A stretch of DNA of 64,000 nt from Azolla caroliniana. Lineage: Eukaryota; Polypodiophyta. Positions 42,801 through 52,545 of this stretch are shown here, piece by piece. The first letter of the stretch is position 1. Every line of letters begins with the position of its first letter. The position numbers and the translations under genes were made by a program. The stretch lies in assembly GCA_043228905.1 (NCBI GenBank), contig JBHGNT010000007.1, positions 17,174,001-17,238,000 of the forward strand, read 5' to 3'. A model generated the notes under the pieces. It was not told the DNA's origin, did no database searches, and saw only the letters and a program-made list of their open reading frames with translations.

Positions 42801-45800
42801 AATTTTGACCTAACGTGAAAACTGAAACCAAACCACGGTTTTAACAGTTTAAAGGTTTGAAAATCTTTAAAACATTTCGTTTGAGCTTGAATATTTTGTA
42901 ACGGTTCGGTTTAAACGATTTCGTGGTTTGGTTTAAGTTTCAATTTTTTTAAACAGTTTTGGTTTAAATGGTTTGAATTTGACACTCCCAAGCCAAACTG
43001 AACCGAACCATTGCCGATTGTTATATGCGGGCTAAAGTTTTCCTTGCAATTTACAAGATAACTGGATGAAGTCACTGTACAAAGGCAATCAAAGATAGAA
43101 CAATCATGGTCGCTCTTTGTATGGAGTAACTTGTAGCCAGTACTGCTGAACATGAACTCAGTCAATGGGCTGAAGCAAAATGAAGGCTTTTCTAGACAGT
43201 TAAATGAGAACCATGGGGGGAGTGGAGTGAAACATGGATATAGATGAATAGATAGATTTCTTATGGTCATTGGAGGTGAAATGCGACCAATGTGATTTAC
43301 AATGAAACATTTTCATGTAGTGTGTGGATTTCATTAAAATAACCCTGACCTTCAAGAATTTGACTAATGGATAGATAGATTTTTTATCATCCTTGGAGTT
43401 AAATTTTGACCAATGGGTCACAATGAAACATTTTCATGGTAGTGTGTGGAGTTCATTATTGACTCTTTATTTTCAAGAATTTGATTAATGAACATTTGCA
43501 ATTGAGAGTGGACACGAACGTGACATTAGGGAAGTGTAGGGAAAGAAAATTGGAAAATGATCGAAATTGGAGAATTGCAGTAGAGCATCATAAACCCATG
43601 AACTTGTTGCAGTTAAAATATGCATAGGCAATTAGTCATTTTACCAGTTTCCGATGCCCAGATGTTGCATGTTGCATCGAAGAGAATGTGACGTAAGACA
43701 TATGAACGGAATTATGATGAATAATGGAATAGGAGATGAGCTCTAGCGTATGTGGGGCTATTGCGGTTTGCCTATTTAGAGAAGAAAATGATTTTGTAGT
43801 TTGGTGCAGTGTTTGTAATATGTGTGACGAGTGAGCCTCCACATCTCTCCCAAGTTGTGATTCATTGGTGTGTTGCTAGAAGCCCTCATTCATAAAGAAA
43901 TCTATTGAGCCATCATGAAGCGAGTGTAATGTATCCCATCATTCAAACCATTTATTCATAGCTTGCATATATTTGGAATGCAACATTTTGGTTTTGTGTG
44001 TGTTTTGAACTTTCCTGCTTGCTTACCATGCAGTTCTAAGAGGTCGATGTGAGGCTTTTTTACTATCTTAAGCAATAGGCAACAACCATTCTATTCTCAT
44101 AATTGCAATGGAAAGCAATCAAGTCTAAAGAATTAGGAGTGTGTGTGGCATTTGTATATTGCCTTAAAGATACTTCATAAGAAAGTGCTTGTGGACACTT
44201 TCAAACTCTTTTGAAGTGGACTTGGTATGGCCCTATACCTCAACCCCACAGAGAAGCACTTGTGTCACCAAAGTGTCTAAGAGTATTTCTTGATAACCTA
44301 ACATTTAAGTAGTACATTCATTCTATGCCTCAACCCCAGGGGAAGCACTAGTGTCAAAGAGGTATTTTTTGAGAGCCCAACTTTTGATTTCTCTTCCATT
44401 GCATGATTCTCGAATGCATAGTAAGCCACCATTCTTGTTTGAAGTGGTGAGTAGCATATTCATTCAATCTATGATTGGATGGAGGTGACCTCACATTCAT
44501 CGTGAAGCTTTCCACCGTTTCAAATGGCTCATTTCGCACACAATGCATAATTTATCCTAAATTTGATTCTTCACAAGAATAGCCTTTGTTTTGGAACTAT
44601 TGACACTATAGTTACTATGCATGCAAAAGTTCTTCCCCAGGAATTGTGGGAGGAGGGGGGGGGGGGACCGAAACAGGCCACTTGAGGACTCTACTTGGAC
44701 GAAGACAAGCTGTTGCTCGATTTACTAGTTGGATGTCTGGCAATGTCACAGGAACTCCTTGCCATCAGCTTAACCATAAGCATAATCAGGAGTTCAATGT
44801 CTTCTGAAGTATTTGCTGAAAGCGCAACTGCATATAGCAAAAGTATGATGATTGTTTTCCGAATACCAAGCTCTTTTACACTGTTCTTGTTTAAAAGGTT
44901 TGGCTATTCTTGTGGCCCCTGTTCTGGAATTGGTGGCAAATTGGATTATTGGTTATTAGATGGCAAAAATCAATGTTCATGTTGCACACCAATGAAGTTT
45001 ATTGTAAGCTGATTGTAGAGAGAGTTTGCAGGTGTCATTGAGAACCCTGGATGCATGATAGCAAGTACATATTCTATTCCATGCGAGAGTGTTTCTTTAA
45101 AACACCAGAACGGTTAACATTGGGCATGTGTTTCAGTACAACATTAGAGGATACTAGGCACAAATTCCCGACATGCCTACTCGCTAAAGCCATTTGGTTA
45201 TTATGTTGCATCTTTGGGCATCAGTAACTGAGAAGTTTGTCTCCCTTTTCGTGGTTTTGGGTTTTTGCTCGGTGAGCCAGAGGTTTTACCCCCTTCCCAT
45301 CGTATGATGTAGTGTTCGACTACCTTAAGTATTGGGATCTCTATTATAATCGGATTAAGATTCTCTTACAACACTTTAGAAGGTTTACCTTGCAATAAGA
45401 TTCTCACTATAGTAGGGACATCAAGAATTTTGTATTGTTGTATTAATGATATTACGAGAGATTGATTTTCTTCTTGTTGGTCAGATTGTAAGCCCATCTC
45501 TAAGGCAAGAGATGGAGAATCCAAAGCATCTTACAGAGGAGAGAATAGACTTATATGTAAATCGGTTTTTGCAAGATTTTTGCGAAGGTAATGCCAGGTT
45601 CAAAGGTTGGCCTTCTGGAGAATATGCAGTTTATTCTATGTCTAAATTGGCGGTGAATGCGTACACACGTGTACTTGCAAGGGAATTACATAAGACATAT
45701 GTGAATTGTATGCATCCAGGGTATGTAAAAACAGACATGACTAAACACCAAGGATATTTGTCTCCTGAGAAGGGGGCTGATACTGCTGTCTGGCTTGCAC

Positions 45801-45862
45801 TCCACCCTCCTCCATTGCCCTCAGGGAAATTCTTCTACCAAAGAAAGCCATGTAGCTTTTAG
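33871..45862 (+). CDS. Short-chain dehydrogenase/reductase (carbonyl/menthone reductase-like), 4 exons, 278 aa
   Basis: Exons 33871-33884, 34018-34288, 35807-35980 and 45485-45862 join in frame through GT-AG introns (donors AG|GTTCTC, CTG|GTAGGT, CAG|GTAAAT) to 278 codons. Cofactor motif TGANKGIG is at residues 16-23, NNAG at 97-100, the active-site Asn region TNYHGVK at 117-123, the Ser region NVSSELG at 144-150, YSMSK at 203-207 (catalytic Tyr and Lys) and HPGYVKTDM near the C terminus. An insert before the Tyr (LTEERID) is typical of the plant SDR group that includes carbonyl reductase, menthone and salutaridine reductases. It likely uses NADPH to reduce a carbonyl; the substrate is unknown. 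Exon 1 encodes only MASS plus two bases of the next codon and is the least certain part; the start is chosen because it joins in phase. A MULE ends just upstream, and the third intron (9.5 kb) carries transposons. No disabling change is seen. Confidence 0.85.
34289..35806 (+). other. SDR intron 2 with diverged internal repeats
   Basis: A 1.5-kb GT-AG intron. About 34862, 34997 and 35251 begin three diverged repeats with a CATTA(T)GAAGCACTC-like start, GGGGATTGCAAAAT and GAAAAACTAAG. No gene inside. Confidence 0.7.
36064..36275. repeat. 106-bp tandem duplication in SDR intron 3
   Basis: Two units beginning AAGGCCTTTCATTTTG at 36064 and 36170, sharing AAGTCATGTTTGGCATC near their ends. Confidence 0.8.
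37537..37760 (+). repeat. Copia 3 5' LTR
   Basis: 224 bp. The first bases read TGTTGGGATGGGAATAAAGG, with an extra ATGGG relative to the other LTR. Confidence 0.88.
37964..42010 (+). pseudogene. Copia 3 gag-pol, interrupted
   Basis: Recognisable in order: gag from MTSSSDSSHLMHIKKLEG (37964), CCHC knuckle CHHCGKKAHFKRDC near 38580, protease WILDSGASFHVTP near 38830, integrase (VHSDVC near 39340; NGVAECMNRT near 39630), RT (DVKTAFLHGDL near 40720; YVDDML near 40975) and RNase H (CDSQSAIMLARNP near 41800) ending at 42010. Stops at about 38260, 39474, 40207 and 40833, frameshifts and two short duplications destroy the frame. Confidence 0.88.
41541..41744 (+). repeat. Exact 102-bp tandem duplication in Copia 3 RNase H
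   Basis: 41541-41642 is repeated without visible change at 41643-41744. The period equals 34 codons, so it duplicates the WVSRLHNCVALSTTEA region. A smaller duplication of about 33 bp (CTCTTGAGAAAAATGACACT) lies at about 40466-40520. Confidence 0.9.
42094..42424 (+). repeat. Copia 3 3' LTR
   Basis: 331 bp. It matches the 5' LTR except for the internal insertion at 42260-42364. Followed by the TGGAT target duplication. Confidence 0.88.
42260..42364 (+). mobile_element. 105-bp insertion in the Copia 3 LTR, small repeat family
   Basis: Absent from the 5' LTR and flanked by TCTCA on both sides (42255-42259, 42365-42369). It begins with a T-run and contains TTGTTGTAAACCA and TTTTGGCCTTA. A related sequence without Copia context lies at 59831-59905 on the minus strand. 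It could be a very short SINE-like or MITE-like element. Confidence 0.6.
42551..43023. mobile_element. hAT-like MITE, copy 1 (473 bp)
   Basis: Terminal inverted repeats TAACAATCGCCAACGG and, from the other end, TAACAATCGGCAATGG. The exact 8-bp target duplication TATGCGGG lies at 42543-42550 and 43024-43031. The interior is AT-rich with many inverted GGTTCGGTT/AACCGAACC strings and no coding capacity. An 8-bp duplication is characteristic of hAT transposons. It lies in SDR intron 3, 126 bp after the Copia. Confidence 0.85.
43248..43493. repeat. Two 123-bp tandem units
   Basis: Both start ATAGATAGATTT (43248, 43371) and share ACAATGAAACATTTTCATG and TTCAAGAATTTGA. A diverged relative may lie near 59935-60030. 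Confidence 0.75.
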
Positions 45863-45905
45863 CATTGACAGTTCTTTGTGTATAACAAATCTTGATGTCA
45901 GTATT

Positions 45906-46090
45906 CAACTGATAAATGATTGTATAGTTTTATATTTCATTCTTTTGAGAGAGAACTGAAAGATATGTGCTGAATAAGCTTCACCAACTTCCAATAATCA
46001 ATTGATAAATGATTTTAGTGTTTTATATTTCATTCTTTTGAGAGAGAACTGAGGCATTATGTTCTAAATAAGCATCAGCAACTTTCCGTG
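45906..46090. repeat. Two 93-bp tandem units after the SDR stop
   Basis: Units beginning CAACTGATAAATGAT (45906) and CAATTGATAAATGAT (45999) share CATTCTTTTGAGAGAGAACTG. They lie in the likely 3' UTR or terminator region of the SDR gene. Confidence 0.75.
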
Positions 46091-46876
46091 CTTGAACATT
46101 TTACCCATACCCAGTCATGTAAACTGACTTATGCAAATTAACGGCCAACACCCCCACTCAGTCATGAGGAAACTCTTCTATTGGAAAAATTTATATAATA
46201 CTCTATTGTGTCTGTGGTTCCATGTTGAATAATGATGGGTAAGGAAAAGTTTCCAGTCGAAAAAAATAATACAATACTCCACAGCATTTCTAGGGTTCCA
46301 TGTTGAGTAATGATGGGTATCAATTTGACATCCATGATCGGTTTTAATCAAAATTATGGCTATATTCACATGCAAATTTCTTGTCATCTTGTGTATATTG
46401 GCATGAAATTCTTGCACTAAACCTATCTATGAAAGTGGGATATCCTTGATGATTGCGTGAATTTCTTCAATTGTGCCAATCGACATAAGTGAGATACCTT
46501 TGATTAATGGCATGAAATTCTTTTGGCATTCAATTGTGCCAATCTAACATAAGTGAGATATCTTGGATTATTGGCATGAAATTCTTTTGCTATGCCAATA
46601 TCGGTGATATCATTGATGTTTGTCAAATTCGTATCATTTTCCTTATGCTTTCACTCTAATAGTTACGTGCAAATCATCATAGATAATGACCCAAGCTCTC
46701 ATATACCCACATAACTTCCATGTTTTCGTTATCGAAAACATTAGAGAGCAAGCCACTACCATTTCAAGATGTTTGCTTCACTTTGGGCAATGAGTTAAAA
46801 ATCCCCCACAAATGACAATCTAACACCTACTTAGAGATGCATTTTCAGTAAATACATAGTTTTTCAACCATTTATT
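46091..46876. other. AT-rich spacer with short tandem repeats
   Basis: 46195-46330 holds two copies of GGTTCCATGTTGA(A/G)TAATGA about 93 bp apart. 46440-46620 holds three diverged units around TGGCATGAAATTCTT and AAGTGAGATA. No gene seen. Confidence 0.6.
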
Positions 46877-48050
46877 ATGTTGTTTAGGAATTGGCATCGG
46901 TTTTGTTTCAGCTTAACCAATTTGGCCTTAACACATTTCCTTGAATTCAAAAACATCTATGACCACATCAAACGCTTCAAACAGATTAATCGATCATACA
47001 AACCAATCCCGGAAGCTACAAAGGTCACAACATTTGGTCTCACACTCAATGACCAAGTTGAAATATGGTTTTGAACCCTCATTGATAACATCGAGATGAT
47101 TATTTTATAGAAGATTATTTGACAAATTTTGCTCCACATGGAAGCAAATGGAACCCGCTTGATCAGTTGTTCAGGGTTTAGGGTTTAGTGATATTGACCC
47201 ATACACTACTTATGAAGGGCAATATCACAATTGGAAAGAGACGGAAGAAGTTGTCTCTCATTTTGTTGATTTCGAAGGTGATCAAATCGCGTTCTTGGTC
47301 TTATGAAGTGAGCAATGAGGACTTCCAATGGGATGCCGAGGAGGGCTACGAAGATTAGAGTTGAAGTGCTTCAACAGCCAAGGTCCACACATGGTGAGCA
47401 AGTGCCCAACATAACATGAATATTACAATCGTATGATACCATGTCAAACCTACCATGGGGCACCCCCACAACAAAAACCAGCAAAACCCCCCAGATCAAC
47501 AACCACAAGAATTGATCGCATGGTTCCAACGAGAAGCATCATGCCCCGAATGAGAACAAGAACACCTAGTGCCCGATTGCCCTGAGAAAAAGAAGAGAAT
47601 AGGCACAAACCTGTTATCTAGTCCCATCAACGATCAAAGCCAACGTCATTACATCCACTCAATGAATCACTCACAACCTCAAATATCAAGAGCATGAGAC
47701 GCATATCACTCAATGGAGGATGCGGAAACCAAAGAAGGATAAATTGGTCGGATCTTTGCCACTGGTCTCCATCCCAAACCAGTTCGACAATGACAACGTG
47801 AGGGATGTACCCATCAATGCCTTTGACTACAAATTTACCTACACACCTAGCCACTTGCCCAAACCCTATCAAAGAAAAGCAAAAAGTAGAATAGTACATC
47901 AAACTACTCTGACAAGAAGAGGAACAAACACCACCAACCTACCAAGCTTCGACTTTGGCCAAGTCAACAACTAGGTCAACATCCCTCCCCACCACAACGA
48001 AGCACCCGTCAAAAACCACATACCTAAATCTTGCTCCGCAACTAGCAACA
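46877..48050 (+). pseudogene. Ty3/Gypsy-like gag fragment, degenerate
   Basis: About 46900-47075 reads IYDHIKRFKQ...FGLTLNDQVEIWF, resembling the conserved WF region of Gypsy gag proteins. About 47370-47400 encodes KCFNSQGPHMVSKCP, like a CCHC knuckle with its second Cys changed to Ser. Frames beyond (47720-47974) have no clear match. Stops are frequent. The Gypsy assignment rests on short motifs and is tentative. Confidence 0.4.
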
Positions 48051-48280
48051 AAGAGGACAATGTGGCATTATTGTAATAAATATCAACACTCAAAGTAAAA
48101 CCCACGTTGTGGGATGTGTCCATCTTGATTGGCATCCCCATAGATATCATCCCAAGTTTTAATCATATCGTATCTAAAACACTCGAGCTAACACTAGAAG
48201 AACTATTAAAACTAAACCACCAACCTTGGCATGATTTTATCCGATGACTAAATGGCAAATTTTCAAATAGGTACATAGTC

Positions 48281-48733
48281 AAAAACTCTTCTTTTGATTT
48301 TCCTCGCATGATTGAAGTTTAGCTCACTAAATAAGAGACTTGAGATAAGAACCAAGTTATGTTTTTGCAAATACAAGCTTGAATTTTATTGTTAACACAC
48401 AAAAAAGCTAGTGAGTCATGTCTTTCCTCGAATATCCTTCCTATACTACACTCTAATTAATTTGATTGTCCTTTATAAAAAGGTAATCATTATCATCACA
48501 TTTGAAGCAACATAACTTCAACATCTCTCATTACCCATTTCATTCTATTTATTTCCTAGTTTGACCGAGATCTCTCTAGTCTTGTGAGATAAAGACATGT
48601 ACTCAAATCATGTTAGCAATATCTTGAAAAGAACATGTGGTAGGCAACAATCTCAAATTATCTTATTGCCAGGTATCGAACCTAGGTCACCCATGTGACA
48701 AGCAAGAATACTCACCACTATACTACTACAACA
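48281..48733 (-). repeat. tRNA-Asp-derived repeat, copy 1
   Basis: On the minus strand 48733-48662 resembles tRNA-Asp(GTC): TAGTATAGTGGTGAGTATTC, an anticodon loop with TTGTCAC, and a T-arm GGTTCGATACC. It has an extra TAG near the acceptor stem and poor acceptor pairing, so it is not a working tRNA. The 380 bp after it match the body of copy 2, which argues for a tRNA-derived SINE with a non-tRNA body. Confidence 0.6.
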
Positions 48734-48790
48734 CATGCATACTTTTTTTCAATAGACAAAAAAAAAAAATGTAATCTTTTCCATGTACAC

Positions 48791-49265
48791 AAAAACTCTT
48801 CTTATAATTTTCCTTGAATGATTGAACTTTAGCTCACTAAATAAGAGACTTAAGATAAGTACCAAGTCATGTTTTTGTAAATACAACCTTGATTTTTATT
48901 TGGCACAAAAAAAAGCTAGTGAGTCATGTCTTTCCTCAAATATCCTTTTTATTCTACACTCTACATGTTTGGATTGTACTCTATAAAAAAAGTAATCATT
49001 ATCTCCTCTCTTGAAGCAATATAACTTCAACATCTCTCATTACACATTTCATTCTATTTATTTGCTAGTTTGACCGAGTTCTCTCTAGTCCTATGATATA
49101 AAGACATGTACTCAAATCCTATTAGGAGTGCTTAGCATCTTGAAAAGAACATGTGGTGCAAAGCGAGTATGGGCAACAATCTCAAATTTGCACTAGAGTT
49201 TTACGCCATTGCCGCAAATCGAACCCGAGTTCCCACGCGACAAGCAGGAATACTCACCGGCTAGA
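48791..49265 (-). repeat. tRNA-Asp-derived repeat, copy 2
   Basis: The head at 49265-49206 reads GGTGAGTATTCCTGC, TTGTCGC (anticodon GTC), then CTCGGGTTCGATTTGCGG; the acceptor 5' strand is missing. The body matches copy 1, including TTTAGCTCACTAAATAAGAG, at a distance of 510 bp. An A-run (48758-48769) lies between the copies. The head directly abuts a Copia gag fragment at about 49266. Confidence 0.6.
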
Positions 49266-49414
49266 AAGTCTCTATGTGTCAGCTCCGATGCTGCATCATA
49301 TGCTCCTTCCACGTAAGTCCAATACCCATGTCTAAGAAGATACTGGTGTATCTTGTATGCCCAAGATGCATAGTTGCTCCTGTCGAGCTTTTTCGTTGGT
49401 AGGGAGCTACCCAT
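49266..49414 (-). pseudogene. Copia gag N-terminal fragment
   Basis: Minus-strand Met at 49414, then KKLDRSNYASWAYKIHQYLL and GYWTYVEGAYDA, typical of the Copia gag N terminus. It is cut off by the tRNA-Asp-derived repeat after about 50 codons. The primer site and LTR lie directly upstream on the minus strand. Confidence 0.75.
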
Positions 49415-49510
49415 TTCTCTGTCCCTATTCTTATCACTTATGTTCGAAAGGTATTCGCCTTGTCTGTGTTAAGCGCTTGTCGGTTGCAGAGGATTCTTCT
49501 CAACCCTCGT

Positions 49511-49735
49511 GCCCTGATACCATGTAAAAGTTTGCATGCAGAAGCTTGGACATAAGACATAGTCAGCTCAGCCAAACAACAATACACAGTTAGGTATACA
49601 TAGAGAATGTGGTTGATAGTATGTGAGAGAGACAGAGAGAGCAGACAACAAAATTATATTTAAAATAATAACGCTTTGTGTACATACAATGTGCTCAATG
49701 AGCACTTTTATACAAGCCCTAACAGTAGGCTAACA
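49511..49735 (-). repeat. Primer site and probable LTR of a minus-strand Copia
   Basis: 49511-49522 read on the minus strand gives TGGTATCAGGGC, a Met-tRNA-type primer site. The LTR would start right after it on the plus strand at TGTAAAAG (49523). Its far end is uncertain; GGCTAACA at about 49735 is plausible because on the minus strand it gives TGTTAGCC followed by a TATAAAAG box. Confidence 0.45.
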
Positions 49736-49949
49736 CAACTAATGAGAAGTTCTTAATGCTCTTCAAGAGCTTTGACACCTAATAGAACATAATATTCCTG
49801 ATACTATGTTTGGCCTTTCAGCCCTAAATCCTAATGGCCTTGTTGGCTTCTAGTCAATCTAATTTTCTACTTCTTCTCGACTCAGTTGTTGGCCTCTTCA
49901 GTCGATTTGGCCTACCGGCCTTTAGCTGATTCGGTTCATGTTGAGCTTG

Positions 49950-50474
49950 TCTCTCAACGACACTTTAGTGTCCTTGGTGCAAGCGTGGAAGACGTGGTTC
50001 TTTGCCAATTGATTGTTGTTGAGGTTGTCACAATACATCGGCGTCGGATCGCCAACCTCCACCTACAGGTCCTGCAACAACCGTTTGAGCCATATGGCTT
50101 TGCATGGTGCGACAATTGTTCCTTTGTACTCAGCATTGGTGCTCAACATTGTTATTATGGGTTGCTTCTTGTTGCTCCATGCGTTCATTGCGCTCCCAAG
50201 AGAGAATGTATGCCGATTGGCGATCGCTGACGTTTTCAGACCAATCGCCATCCATATAGCCGACTAACTATTCGGTTATGCCATTCCGATGCAACAACCC
50301 ACAATCCTTCATGCCACTGACATAGCGCAATATCTTGTGCGCGCATTGAAGGTCCTCGACCATCAGCTTCGTCATGAAGTGGCTGATCAATCCGACAAGA
50401 TAGCTATGATTGGTCGGGTGATTGTCAAGTAGATGAGGATTTCGCCAAACTGTCGGAACTATTTCTCGTGGCAA
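49950..50474 (-). pseudogene. Copia RT-RNase H fragment
   Basis: Minus-strand motifs: SHFMTKLMVEDLQCAHKILR with YVSG (tail of RT), KKQPIITMLSTNAEYK (RNase H start) and, in another frame, MYCDNLNNNQLAKN with VFHA. Stops and frame changes show decay. It lies upstream, in minus-strand sense, of the LTR at 49.5-49.7 kb. Confidence 0.75.
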
Positions 50475-50483
50475 GCCGGCACC

Positions 50484-50737
50484 AAATTGCCCTAAGTCAT
50501 ATTTATACTTATATGAACTTAGGGCTATTTACAAATATAGCCTCAATAGGCTTACTTAAAACATATTTACAAATATGTCTTCTCTTCCGGTTCTCACCAA
50601 GTCCATCCGATCCGGTTTCCGAATCTCTTCTGGTTCTCACCGGGTTCATCTGATCCGGTTTCTGGATCTCTTCCAGTTCTCACCAGGTCCTCTTCATTCA
50701 TAACCGGATCCCATCCGAAGGGACCGATTACCCAACA
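50484..50737. repeat. Truncated LTR related to Copia 2
   Basis: It matches the second half of the Copia 2 LTR from GCCCTAAGTCATATTTATA to the terminal CCCAACA, including all three short hairpins. The first half is missing. The middle carries extra TCTCACC...ATCCGATCCGG-type repeats. Confidence 0.75.
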
Positions 50738-50799
50738 CCTCCTTGATCCCAATCAAGGGATTCAATGCTAGTCACAAGAAATTCACGATGAAGAACTTT

Positions 50800-51560
50800 G
50801 AGAGGCCGAACACATACTAGGCATGCAGATAAAGCGAAATCAAATGAAGAGGATCCTACACCTCTCCCAATCCGACTACATCCGGAAGGTGATGAGGCGA
50901 TTCAACATGGACAAATCGAAGTGGGCACCGACCCCACTCCCGACGTCAATTCAACTATTTAACAATCAATCTCCCTCCTCGGAGAGAAAGAGCTCATGAG
51001 CCGAATTCCCTACGCATCAGTTGTAGGAAGTCTCATGTACACAATCATGGCCACCCAACCCGACCTTGCACAAGAGCCACCAGCTGATACATGTCTAATC
51101 TCGGAAAGAAGCATTGGGGAGTTGTAAAGTATATATTCCGACACCGACACAACACCAAGAACCTACAATTGACTTTCAAATCGAACCATCCGACCGAGGT
51201 CAAGGGCTTCACTGATTCTGATTATGCCCCGACAATCGGAAATCAACATCAAGATATGTCTTCACCTACAGAAACAGAGTGATTTCATGGAGTTCAAAGC
51301 TCCAAGAATGTACGACGCTCTCCACGACAAAGTTCGAGTACATCGCTACGTCCGAGGCAGCAAAAGAAGCAATCTGGTCGCAACAACTGTTGGTTGATTT
51401 TTCGGCCAAGAGCCAAATCGGCCATCCAACGCCGACTCTTCATTGCGATTGATGGAGTGCAATTCACCTTATAAGGAATCTAGTATATCATGCGAAGAAG
51501 AAATATATTGAGGTGAGGTATCATCACATCCGGAAAATTCATACGAAGGTGAACATTACT
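50800..51560 (+). pseudogene. Copia RT C-terminus and RNase H fragment
   Basis: Frames encode MRRFNMDKSKWAPTPL, then PYASVVGSLMYTIMATQPD, KGFTDSDYAP and YHAKKKYIEVRYHHIRKIHT, the usual order at the end of Copia pol. Several frameshifts. It is followed by a purine tract and an LTR, so this is the 3' end of a plus-strand element. Confidence 0.78.
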
Positions 51561-51936
51561 AACAGCCTGAGGAAGCCACTCCCAACGCACTAAGGAGACA
51601 AATGGAAATACAGCAAGCTAAGGAGCACAAGGAAGTCAAATCCAAAGAAGCAATAGGATAGTCAAAAATCGGTAGAGCCAAACGAGCAAGAATAGCAAAG
51701 TACAAAGAGCCGAATAACCAGAGGTGTGAAAAGGCCACTAAGTCTAAAGGAGCCAAAAGTCGATCACCAACCCAAGAGGAGGTACAAGGACCAATCGACA
51801 AGAGAGGCCGATGCCCGAAAGTGGATTCGGCAATCAACCGACTCTACCATTGCCAATTCAGCAATTAACCTACCGACTTGTAATTTTTCTAATTGTAATT
51901 TTAATTCAAAACGTAATTTAAGCTTATGAGGGAGTT

Positions 51937-52197
51937 TGTTGGGCTAAAAGTCCCACTCTACCAAAGTTGTACTCCTAGTGTGAACATGTCCGCACAATTA
52001 GGGCTCAATTACCCTATCTATAAAGCGAGAGACTGAGTCTTGTAAAGAATTATTGTCTGTGTAACTATCATCTTCTTCATCTTTTTGTATATACTATATC
52101 AATGATTGATTCACACAAAAGATCCTAGGTGTTATTCTTCATCTAGCCAGTTCAGCAACTTACACCTAGCTAGTTAAGCCACATACAATGCTAACAC
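51937..52197 (+). repeat. 3' LTR of the 51-kb Copia fragment
   Basis: Preceded by purines GAGGGAG (51928-51934). Starts TGTTGGGC and ends GCTAACA, 261 bp, with a TATA-like CTATCTATAAAG near 52015. No matching 5' LTR in the window. Confidence 0.65.
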
Positions 52198-52419
52198 CCA
52201 AGAAGTCGTTGATTGTCTTGCTCTAATGCTAAAAATTTTGTTGTGAGGAACTCTAGCTCTATTGAGGCTCCTCATCAATGTGATTAGTGAAGCCACCTAC
52301 CAACGCCTCAACATCTCCAAGAGGGACACATGGTGGATACTAACACAATACGACAGGGTTATCCGTTTCACATTTCGTTCATCATTCTATTGTGGCTTTA
52401 TGGCTCGGTTTATTGGCAT

Positions 52420-52545
52420 GCAAGATTTGGCAAGCCAATTCAAATTCGGCTCTAGTTATCAACAACAACCAGGGAGTCATCGCTCTGTCAAAGAATCAGG
52501 TTCATCACAACGCCTTGAAGCATATCAATCAGGTGTATCGAGGTG
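52420..52545 (+). pseudogene. Short Copia RNase H remnant
   Basis: It encodes LVINNNQGVIALSKNQVHHN and ALKHINQVYR, the DNQGAI...KNPVHHARTKHI region of Copia RNase H. It fuses directly into Gypsy integrase sequence of the opposite strand. Confidence 0.55.

Larger units (their letters stand above)
35981..45484 (+). other. SDR intron 3 (9.5 kb), swollen by transposons
   Basis: It contains a 106-bp tandem duplication (36064-36275), a Copia element (37537-42424), a hAT-like MITE (42551-43023), a 123-bp tandem repeat (43248-43493), a G-run near 44655 and otherwise AT-rich unassigned sequence (36280-37530, 43500-45480). Without the Copia and the MITE it would be about 4.1 kb. Confidence 0.8.

Noticed and set aside
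44695-45012. 105-codon plus-strand frame in SDR intron 3
   Set aside because: No recognisable domain, no family likeness and it lies within an intron between perfect splice sites.
48662-49265. Two functional tRNA-Asp genes
   Set aside because: Acceptor stems are broken, one has an insertion near the 5' end, and both are followed by a shared repeat body.
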